DNA of 64,000 bases from Rugalucina vietnamica (taxonomy: Eukaryota; Mollusca; Bivalvia; Lucinida; Lucinidae), in the NCBI GenBank assembly GCA_964017185.1, contig OZ024875.1, positions 45,277,986 through 45,341,985 on the forward strand, read 5' to 3'. The position numbers were made by a program, and so were the translations under genes. The notes beneath the pieces were generated by a model that made no database searches, was not told the origin of the DNA, and saw nothing but the letters and a program-made list of their open reading frames with translations. This document shows positions 12,313 to 21,012 of the stretch, piece by piece. How positions within the stretch are numbered: the stretch's first letter is position 1; every line of letters begins with the position of its first letter.

Positions 12313-13670
12313 CAAATACTGTAACATTCTATGTGATTGCTATTGATCTGGACTTGTTTACAGCTCGGATCCAAGTTTACAGATCCTTCAATATTTGTGC
12401 TATCAGCATATTATAATATCAAAATACATACAAAACTGCCTTGACATATATACACGTGACCTATGTATTATACTAATAAATTGATTGTCCGTACAGGTAC
12501 GGTACATAATTTTTTCAGTTGGAATCAGCCCATGCCCTCGCAACTGAGATCAGTCAATCCATACATTCTATATACAACGAAATGTTTTCTGTTTTCTTAA
12601 ACACAGGTTTTCGCGATATGACATTAGAACGGCAGTGTGTGGGACACAGTTTATAGATTAATGGTTACGTTCTAATTAAAATGTGTGTACCCTTACTTAA
12701 GTTTCGTCTTTCGATAGTAGACTGTAGTAGAAGAAGTTAAAAAAAACCTATGAAAACATAGAATTTTGTAATAAGTAATCGTAGACTAGTTGTGCAGAGC
12801 ACGGAATGGGCAGTTTAAACGATCGATTCTTCCGGAAGTTTCAGCGCTCCTCTTTATAACCCTAATGTCGGATAAACATCTCACTGAAATGAAAACTTAG
12901 CCACAATCCATATATTTTTGATGAAATGAGCCAATAAACAATCCATTTGCAATGTATGTTACGAGACCCGTTCTTGCAAAAAAAAAAATTAAATAAATAA
13001 ATAAATAAAATAAAAAATATCTCAAACTTTAGGACATTACCTGTAAACAATGTATATTGGTATCCCGATCAAGGACAAGTAGCTGTCTATTCCCTGATTA
13101 GGTAAGTAATGCTTTTATTTGCAGAAAGGAACAGAAACGGAAATAATTAATAATGCATTTGGGTGCCTTTAATTCATTCGATATGACCGTTTGGTATGCA
13201 AATTCATCAAAAGCATTATCAAATTAGAACTGCGCAATGCTGTTTGCATGACTGTGACGTCAGAAACTAGGTCAGTCCAAAATGTGTTCAGTAAATGATG
13301 GAAATGATATAGAATTATTGGAGTGGTTGGGGTGGGTCGTAATGACTAGACATTTAAATCAACCGAAAACACGCAATTGGTCAAAATTACTTTTGACTGG
13401 GATGTTAGTGTTTCTGTATTGAAGTTATGTGTCGTAGTATGTTTTGTTGTGTATAGGTATATCTATTCTGGCATTTTGCCGAAACAAAACCACAGCACGT
13501 TGTGATGCTTGGATATGATTGACCAATTAAAACAAATTAAATTAATGATGCAAAAAGCATATTCAAAAACTGCTTTATCTGTGCATATGCTGCAAGCTAT
13601 TATTATACATATTATAGTCTATATATTATAGTCTTATTATATGCTCATTATTGCTACATTTTTCAGATGC
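12313..13670. other. Intergenic / 5' region of CARD/RHIM-like gene 1
   Basis: No gene is seen. An (AAAT)n tract lies at about 12980-13018. A pyrimidine-rich tract ending TTTTTCAG at 13666 is a likely splice acceptor for the single coding exon that follows. Confidence 0.4.
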
Positions 13671-13685
13671 ATGCAGAACGAAAAA

Positions 13686-15149
13686 ATGCCTGAATCAAAA
13701 AGTATATTCATGCGAGAATGTCTTTCAAAGGCCATTCAGTGGAAAAGCCCCGACTTACTCGTTAAAAATGGTAATACTGAGTCTATAGTAACGAGCTTAG
13801 AGGAGCTTTTAGATTTGGACTTGGAAAAACTTCACTGTGGGTATACAGGGCTTGAGTATTTCAATAAACTCGAAGTGATACTTGTTGAAATAAGCAACAA
13901 GGACTTTGATATCATGGAAGCGTGCTTAAATGTGCTTAAAACGTACGTTCCTGGTGAAATTCATGACCTTTGGAAACTATATAAACAATATCTTGGTACT
14001 GACTTTGATAAGATTGTGTGTTTGTGCTGTAAAATACGCAGCCGTGTTGACATTAAGCATTGTAGCATATATCTTTATAGATCCGGAATAGTGTCGGGGC
14101 ACTTGCATACAAAGATTATCTGTAGAAACGCAAGCACAGGGCGTCAGGAGGACTTGTGGAATGAACTGGAAGATGCATGCGATAAGTACCACACACCAAA
14201 GCAAGTTGTTGAGGCTATTTATTGTGGCCTTCAGGCTTATGCTGACCAGTATGGGGCATTGCTAGATGATTACACTTGTCTGCTTAACCAGGAAAATCCA
14301 ACATTCAAGTGTCAATGTCAAGAAACTTTTTCACGTTTGTTTATTCCCAACACTTACAAAGTAGAAACTCGAAACAATGTAATTAATGTGGGTTTTCTGG
14401 AAAAGGAAAATACGATTCCTAAGTTGGAGCAAATAGATAGTGTGAATAGCCGAAAGCACAGCGTCCAACGCAGAACCAGAGGTTCTGGTATCAATGAAAG
14501 GAGACAGGCAAAAGTTAACACATCTGCAAAAGAACCACAAAATCAAGAAACAGTGGTTGCTCAAGATGCTATTGAGTACTTTGGAACAGAATACTCCGAA
14601 AACGAGATTGACAATGACGAAACAGCACTCCAACAACCTATCAGTCAGAAACGGAATCGTTCAAAAGACCGTTCAACAAAATGCAAAATATTTAATTTCT
14701 ACAACAGGGGCAATGTAAATTTTGGTACAAGTGTTGTTCAAATGCGACCAAACACAAAGAATGATGCTCAGGCGGATGATACAGCAACTGATTCTGATAG
14801 TTCGCCAGATGAAAGATTTGCCCTAGCTTCACCAGAATCGTCAGAAGAAAAATTCACAAAAAGGCTGAAATACACCAGAGAGCCATTGGCGGCCATCACA
14901 TATCCGACACATACTGAAGCATCTGATGAAGCTCAACACGTATCATCAACTTCCAATATTGATGAACGAAACGGACGCAAAAACATAAAACAATATGATT
15001 CTGAGCGTAAACGAATCAGATTCAAATCAGAGAGAGTGCAGCACACTGTTCCAGTGCTCATTGAATCTGGTCACTATCAAAATAACAATGAGTTGTACAA
15101 TCGTCCAGGTCGACTACTGCGACAATGCAGTGCTCCTAATGGATTATAA
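13686..15149 (+). CDS. CARD-like / RHIM-like candidate adaptor protein 1
   Basis: I do not recognise a named family. The protein is 487 aa from the ATG at 13686 (an in-frame ATG at 13671 would add five residues), just after the acceptor at 13666, and its coding region is one exon. Residues 10-220 are predicted helical and cysteine-rich, with CLCCK (112-116), KHCS (124-127), CDKYHTPK (165-172) and FKCQCQE (208-214). Residues 105-180 follow the hydrophobic pattern of a CARD/death-fold domain (YLYRSGIVSGHLH, then QEDLWNELED), and residues 10-105 could be a second one. Residues 230-330 are polar and low complexity. Residues 334-353 (FNFYNRGNVNFGTSVVQM) resemble a RHIM, with VNFG in place of the VQIG-type core. 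A second conserved block holds RFALASP and LAAITYP; a basic patch and the tail LLRQCSAPNGL follow. The paralogue at 18927 shares all of these. The function (immune or cell-death adaptor) is inference. Confidence 0.8.
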   Translation: MPESKSIFMRECLSKAIQWKSPDLLVKNGNTESIVTSLEELLDLDLEKLHCGYTGLEYFNKLEVILVEISNKDFDIMEACLNVLKTYVPGEIHDLWKLYKQYLGTDFDKIVCLCCKIRSRVDIKHCSIYLYRSGIVSGHLHTKIICRNASTGRQEDLWNELEDACDKYHTPKQVVEAIYCGLQAYADQYGALLDDYTCLLNQENPTFKCQCQETFSRLFIPNTYKVETRNNVINVGFLEKENTIPKLEQIDSVNSRKHSVQRRTRGSGINERRQAKVNTSAKEPQNQETVVAQDAIEYFGTEYSENEIDNDETALQQPISQKRNRSKDRSTKCKIFNFYNRGNVNFGTSVVQMRPNTKNDAQADDTATDSDSSPDERFALASPESSEEKFTKRLKYTREPLAAITYPTHTEASDEAQHVSSTSNIDERNGRKNIKQYDSERKRIRFKSERVQHTVPVLIESGHYQNNNELYNRPGRLLRQCSAPNGL

Positions 15150-15483
15150 CTCTTATACAGTAGTAACACGAATTCTGTAGACTTACACAAGTGAAATGTT
15201 AACTAGCGCTAAATTTGAACGCGGCATGAGGTAGTATAAATGTGAATTCCTAAAGGAATGCAAAGAAAACTGCTATGCTGCTTAGAAATGGGGACACTGT
15301 CAAATCAAGAATATACAATAATCAAGCAAAATGTTAAACTTGTCGAATTCCATGACAAGTGATGACTGTATAAATGTGTGTTTTGAATGAAATAGCATTT
15401 ATCATGGTTTCATTATAAATATTAAGAAAACTTACAATGTTTTTTTCTTGACGTACAGAGCTCTTACAATCAGTCAGCATGTC

Positions 15484-15716
15484 AGCCAGCACGTGGGAAA
15501 ACCAACAATGTGGTTTCCGAACAGGTCCGACACAAACCGACCTGTACGGTCACAGAAGATGATTAGAAGCAAGAATTTCGTATTTAGGAAGTAGACGGAT
15601 TGCACTATCCGTGTAGCGAAAACAAAGGCGCTGATCAGCTTCGCGTTTACCGAGAAGCTGATCTGCGCCTTTGTTTTCGCCTATGCAGATTATTGGTTTT
15701 CCCATGAGGCGGCTCA
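15484..15716 (-). mobile_element. M1 MITE copy
   Basis: The central palindrome (GAAGCTGATCTGCGCC / GGCGCTGATCAGCTTC) and the end CCATGAGGCGGCTCA identify M1. There are no coding sequences. Confidence 0.75.
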
Positions 15717-16139
15717 TGTGTTCGTATTGTTCAAAGTATGCTCTTGCGTACCACATTAAACTTTAATTTAAAGGCTTAGCTTCTGAAGGAGCTTATTTGG
15801 TACCACTGTTTATTAGATTTATGACCCCTGCTGATGCAATATGGTCCTGAGATCAAAGGTGATTATCTCTGCAGAGGTGAATAAAGAGGCCTATAAAATA
15901 CAATCCCTGTAGTACCAATGTTTATTGGTTTTATGGTCCCTGCATATAACATGTGCAATAAAACTTCATACCTCTGCAATCAGTATTGATTTTTTCCTAT
16001 TTGGCCCGTTCATTGTCAGTCAGTAGGTTTTCTAGTAGTCCTCTCCCTTATCAGCTAATGGCCCCAAATAGATAGAATACAGGTGTTTAAGTACTTTAAA
16101 CGTTTAAAGTACGCATAATGCTGACTTTACGATTGCAAT
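15717..16139. other. Intergenic, nothing recognised
   Basis: Two partly similar sentences of sequence (TTTATTAG../TTTATTGG.. near 15805 and 15925) hint at a small decayed duplication. Nothing else is seen. Confidence 0.35.
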
Positions 16140-16475
16140 TAGAACAAAAGACCCACCCTAAAAACCGAGGTGGGAAACCAGCCAAAATGACACTTAGGCA
16201 CTTCACATAACTTAAAATACAAATAACATCGTAAGCTGGGTGAGCAGCTATTTCTCTATAGGTGGCCACTCAGTTACCCAAACTTAACAAAATATACGAA
16301 AACGCAAATCAATGATGCAAACATAAAAAAAATCGACACCAAAATTTAAAACAAATAGAACCACAACACAAGTACTGCCCAGTTGGAACTGTCAGTAATA
16401 TGAAATTACTTGGGAGCTTAAACCGGTTTTACCGCATCGCAACCTCACCCTTAGTTTCTGCAGTGGATCAAAACA
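16140..16475 (-). repeat. Dispersed repeat R3, inverted copy
   Basis: It matches 17150-17480 and 35050-35465 in reverse complement: GGTGGGAAA, ACTGAGTGGCCACC (read on the minus strand), AAACCGGTTTTACCG and AACCTCACCCTTAG. It is immediately followed by an M2 copy. Confidence 0.65.
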
Positions 16476-16477
16476 CA

Positions 16478-16690
16478 TTACGAAAACTTGTCCGTACAAT
16501 ATACAGATAATTGTTTAAGCATTAATAATTAAAAATTTCGTTGGAAAACGTTTGATAAATTTAATATGTTTGCTCAAAACTACGATAAAAATAAGACAAA
16601 TAAGTCTACCCCTGTAAACCCCAGTTTTGCTATATACATGTAAATGTGGGGTATGAGGGGGTATACTTTTCATGGATGATATAGTTGCTC
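16478..16690. repeat. M2 MITE copy, centre deleted
   Basis: Both M2 ends are present (CGAAAACTTGTCCGTACAAT; terminal hairpin with CCCCTGTAAACCCC and GGGGGTATAC), but the GTGGGTAC/GAACCGCC central palindrome is missing. Confidence 0.6.
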
Positions 16691-17149
16691 AGTCCTCGAG
16701 GTGCTTCTCTAACTAGTTAATGAAACAGCACAATAAACAGATGATATGACGACCGCTGAACTGATACAGAATTGTGGAACAAAACGAAATGTTTCACTAA
16801 TTACATGTACCACTGCACTACAGGTAGATGATCTTGATCGTTGCTTACAAACACAATGTCATGGTTTATCGAAAAGAATAAAGTCCAAGGCGTGACAGGT
16901 TTAAGTGTTATGTATAGATAAAATAGTTTTGTGTTGTCTCTAACACTTTCAGAAGGATTTTTTTTTTCAAACGATTAAGAGGTGTTCGATACTCGAACAT
17001 ATCAATGTCGCAGATCAACGACTTATACATGTTATACACTGAATGGTAGGCCTGTGACAGGGAAACAGGTGAAGGAAGACCATACCATCCGGTGGGCAAG
17101 AGCACGATAGAGTGGTTAAGCTGCGCGCTGTTGAACAAAGATTCACCAC

Positions 17150-17480
17150 GAGGGCCGAACAACTTACTAAAAGTTGTGAGTCCCTGCAGAAGATGAGGGT
17201 GAGGTTAGGCGCCTGTAAAATCGATTTAAGCCCCCCCCCCCCTAATTTTACATTAACGATCATTTCATATTTTTATTTAAGTTCGGGTAACTGAGTGGCC
17301 GCCTATTTTGAAATAGCTGCTCACTCGGCTTACGATATGTTTTCTAAGTATAAGTACCTAATGGTCAATTTTGTTTTTCCAACCTCGGTTTTTGGAGTGG
17401 GAATTTCTTTCTGATTGCACCTCTTCTTGATCATTGCATATTTGTACCTTTTCACAAATACGTCAGACTTAAAGACCTTT
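17150..17480 (+). repeat. Dispersed repeat R3
   Basis: This carries GATGAGGGTGAGGTTAGGC, a poly-C tract at 17230-17242, GTTCGGGTAACTGAGTGG and GGAGTGGGAATTTCTTTCTG, in the same order as 35050-35465. It lies opposite to 16140-16475, so the two form a spaced inverted pair. Confidence 0.7.
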
Positions 17481-17639
17481 TCTTCTTGCAAATTTTTGAG
17501 AATTTAACTAGTGACGTTATGGCATTATAAGTTAATATATATTTGTTTTAACTAATAATTATTAAGATCAAGACAATGTCATTGAAATGCTGTTCCATAG
17601 TTCGGACATTTTCATTCGATAGAGAAGCAAAGTTTCACT

Positions 17640-17730
17640 GCTACAGCATATCAATTTAGACCTACACTGCATTCAATCAGTGCTTTTATTTAGGCCTATA
17701 CACTGCATTCAATCAGTACTTTTTGTGACA
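17640..17730. repeat. Short tandem duplication (~38 bp x 2)
   Basis: CACTGCATTCAATCAGT occurs twice within matching flanks (TTAGACCTA / TTAGGCCTATA), giving a two-copy tandem duplication. Confidence 0.7.
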
Positions 17731-18729
17731 TTGCCAACGGCTCGTCCTCTTAAACAGTTCAGATGTCAAAAATTATATTGGTGTATATAGTATCCGGTAT
17801 CATGTCGTACTACTCATGCATTGTAGATCATTGTATGACCGCGTTAAAAAGGAAGTAAGTAAGTATAACTAGCCTTGACAAAGATCCAGTTTTGATCGAC
17901 CTAAAAGGTTTATATTTATAATACAGTAAAAAGCATAAATGAATTTCGCTTTCTTCATTTTTACCGAAATTGAGAATTTGAAAACTCTGTATTGAACGAT
18001 CAGATATGATCAGTAATACGCACTTTAGATCACTTTATCAAGTACACTGATAAGAACCCTATGGGCTTTTATAAATTGCTTTAAAAATTTACGGAAATTT
18101 ACTTTTTAAAACTAAATAAAAATTGGTTCTAAAGTTGTCTATTTTTTGTTTTAACGAAAACGAGCTGGCGAGCACTTTCTCCAGAGCAGTGCACATTGAT
18201 GAGATCACCACAAGAATTGCAAAAGTAAGCGTGACATTTCGAAGAATCGGTGCAGATGTCTGGTGCGGAAATGGAATAAAGCTTGAACGACGAAACGAAA
18301 AGTGTAAAACTAAACATTTTGATACCGAATGAAGTCTATTGTCAGGAAGTTTCCTGTATGCATTTTGATCTTCATTTGCTTAAGACCAGCAAAAAAGTTT
18401 GAAAATAATTTTATTATGAAATTGTTCTTGTCATTAAACCGCATAAAATCTTTGGATGTCAACTGTACATATTTTTGCAGCCATTGACCAAGTAAGTAGT
18501 AAACAAATGTTTCCAGTTTTTACGCTTTCTTTAATTTAAAAACACTATAAGAATACGAAAGCAGGGTCTGAGTTTTATAAATCTCAGTCATTTTGTCTTT
18601 ACCTTATTATTAAGCAGTATCATTAAGCCCGACGACAATTTTAGGCAAATAAGCAGTTTATGAAATTAGGTCAGTATCCGAAATTCAGTAACTAGGTTAC
18701 TAAAGATTTCATGCATACCCGAGTTTTGC
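17731..18729. other. Intergenic, nothing recognised
   Basis: Short open frames occur on both strands, but none matches anything I recognise. It may contain the 5' UTR exon or promoter of the gene at 18927; no clear site was found. Confidence 0.35.
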
Positions 18730-18785
18730 AATTTAAAAGCGGGGTTTAAGGGGGTATTCATTGCATGGACATGTTTCTGATGTCA
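18730..18785. repeat. M2 MITE terminal fragment
   Basis: It contains AGCGGGGTTTAAGGGGGTAT, CATTGCATGGACATGTTT and CTGATG, the M2 terminal hairpin end. It sits in the putative 5' intron of the following gene. Confidence 0.6.
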
Positions 18786-18926
18786 GCTGACTCTCAGACA
18801 AACCATTTATCTAGCAAATATCTTCACTTGGCGTTGAGTCATATTTTTTTTTCATTGTCACGATTATCTCCCTTGAGGTTATTTGTAGTATTTAAGCTAA
18901 TAATTTGTTCATTTACAGATGCAAGT

Positions 18927-20369
18927 ATGACGGAAGAAACAAACCTTGCATTCACGACAGAATGTCTGTCAAAGGCCATACAGTGGATGAGTCCACACCT
19001 GATCAAACAAATTGATGTAAAACAAACTATCGAAATAGTAGAACAATTACTGGACTTGGAAACCAAAGTGACACCGTTAGGGGCACTTCCAGATGAAGCC
19101 AAGCTTGAAGTAATGCTCATTGAGATAAAATCCAAAGACTTTGAAACCATGGAAAAATGTTTAAATATACTAAACAATTGTGTTCCTAATACAGTAAAGG
19201 ACCTATGGGAGTTATACAATCAATTCATGAATACTGACTTTGACAAGGCCATGTGTTTTTGTTGTAAATTACGGAGCCATGTTGATATAAAACATTGTAG
19301 CAGATATCTTCACATGTACGGCATAATATCTGGACATTTGCACAAGAAAGTCCTATATAGAAATGCAGATATTGGATCTCAAGAAGATTTATGGAATGAT
19401 TTAGAACATGAATGTGACAAATATCACACTCCTAAGCATATAGCTGAGGCTATTAACTATGGTCTTCATGCGCATGCTGATGAGTATGGATTCTTGCTCG
19501 CTGACGCAGACAGTTGGTTCAACAAAGATGGTTCAACTTTCAAGTGCAACTGTCAGGAAACGTGTTCAGAAATGTTCATGCCACAACGATACACATTGAG
19601 GGTTCCAAGCAGATCGCTGTCCATTGACAAATCTCTGAAAGAGAATCTTGAACCGAAGTCATGCCAAAAGTATAGCCTAAGTTACCGTGAAAATGGTAGT
19701 AAACACCAAAGCAGATTCAACACAGAATGTGACAAAGTACAAAAGCAAGCAGAAGCAGAATCGCCTAAAGAGATACGCAAATGCAAGACAGCAGATGCTC
19801 GATATAGGTTAGATGTACTTTATAAACAAGATTCAGTTAAAGAGGAGGGCGAAAAGAAAACAGACACCAAACAGCATACAAATAAAACCAAAGGAAACTA
19901 TTCCGACAAAAATGAACCTTCTACTAACATATACAACTTCTATAACAAAGGACCTGTCAGTTTTGGAACTAATGTTGTTGAGATGAAAAACACTCGAACT
20001 GGAGAGATTTTATCAGATCCTACTAAATTACCTCGTGAAAGAATTGCATTATCTGTTCCACAACCTATAGAATTATGTGCTCAACAGCTGAAATTTAACA
20101 AACCACAATTACCAGCAATTACCTACCCAAAAGATTCAGACATATCTGACGACAATGAATATGAAACCTTATCATCCAATAATGATAGGCAAACGAAAAG
20201 CAAACAACATGATACACCAAAGAAACGTGACCGATATGAATCAGAAATGGTACAAAACACAGATCAGAATTCTGGACACAGTCTTACAGAAAGTAAATAT
20301 GTGTGTGCTGAAAGAAAAACAGGGCGAGGGCATTTGCGGCGACATCTTAGTGCACCGAGTGGTTACTAA
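18927..20369 (+). CDS. CARD-like / RHIM-like candidate adaptor protein 2
   Basis: Paralogue of the gene at 13686, in the same orientation 3.8 kb downstream; 480 aa. The ATG at 18927 is preceded by ATTTACAG (ends 18918), the same acceptor-to-start arrangement as gene 1; an in-frame ATG at 18765 lies upstream of that acceptor and in an M2 relic, so I rejected it. The N-terminal half aligns without large gaps: CLSKAIQW, KDFETMEKCLN, TDFDKAMCFCCKLRS, VDIKHCSRYL, ISGHLHKK, SQEDLWNDLE, CDKYHTPK and FKCNCQETC. Residues 220-330 are Lys/Glu-rich and diverged. Residues 334-353 hold the RHIM-like motif (IYNFYNKGPVSFGTNVVEM), at the same residue numbers as in gene 1. Then follow RIALSVP, LPAITYP, a basic patch (KKRDRYESE) and the tail LRRHLSAPSGY. 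Sharp conservation of islands within a fast-diverging linker indicates selection on both proteins. An adaptor or signalling role is inference. Confidence 0.8.
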   Translation: MTEETNLAFTTECLSKAIQWMSPHLIKQIDVKQTIEIVEQLLDLETKVTPLGALPDEAKLEVMLIEIKSKDFETMEKCLNILNNCVPNTVKDLWELYNQFMNTDFDKAMCFCCKLRSHVDIKHCSRYLHMYGIISGHLHKKVLYRNADIGSQEDLWNDLEHECDKYHTPKHIAEAINYGLHAHADEYGFLLADADSWFNKDGSTFKCNCQETCSEMFMPQRYTLRVPSRSLSIDKSLKENLEPKSCQKYSLSYRENGSKHQSRFNTECDKVQKQAEAESPKEIRKCKTADARYRLDVLYKQDSVKEEGEKKTDTKQHTNKTKGNYSDKNEPSTNIYNFYNKGPVSFGTNVVEMKNTRTGEILSDPTKLPRERIALSVPQPIELCAQQLKFNKPQLPAITYPKDSDISDDNEYETLSSNNDRQTKSKQHDTPKKRDRYESEMVQNTDQNSGHSLTESKYVCAERKTGRGHLRRHLSAPSGY

Positions 20370-20950
20370 AATATTAATGTTGTTAATCCAATTGCAAAAG
20401 TTTCGTTTGGTAATCATTTCTGTGATAAGCAACCAACAGCAGGGACAAACATTATTATTAAAGAACAACTTTTTGTAAATATTTCACCATTTATATACAA
20501 CTCCTGGTCAAAGGTAGACAATCTGTTTTTATTGGAGTTTAATCTCATTCCTTTCATTGTCTGTATACATGTGTAATTGTAGATTGGTAAACATTAGAGA
20601 GCAAACAATACATGTACAAAACTAAGTTAAAAGCAAATGTCATTTTTTGAAAGACAAAAATGCTTTAAAGATGAAGACCTCTACCTGTCTACTTGGTTCA
20701 TGTTGCAATTTCCTACCCTATTTATCAAGTATCAAAAGCCTTTGGAATGGATTTACCCAGTTTTAACCCATGGTCATCCCTAGGTTACGATTTATATCTA
20801 TGTTGAGCATGGAGGTATAATTTGCCAAATAGGTTACTATATAGGTGGCAACTTTAATATTCGGCTAGTCCACCTGTACCAAGTGGGGAGATTATATTAT
20901 AGAAGAGGCAAACTCGGTCAGCATAGAAACATATTATCCGTTAGAAATCA
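20370..20950. other. 3' region of CARD/RHIM-like gene 2 and intergenic
   Basis: No gene is seen. The candidate poly(A) signal lies at 20457. Confidence 0.35.
20457..20462 (+). terminator. Candidate polyadenylation signal ATTAAA
   Basis: ATTAAA lies about 90 nt after the stop of the 480-aa gene. It is a common variant signal; the evidence is position only. Confidence 0.3.
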
Positions 20951-21012
20951 GCTACCTGTACATGCGCTTCACAAAATTTTATGGGTACCGTAGTGATTTT
21001 TCTCATAATTTT

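Noticed and set aside
18765-18926. Upstream ATG extension of the 480-aa protein
   Set aside because: It lies upstream of a good splice acceptor, overlaps an M2 relic, and has no counterpart in the paralogue.
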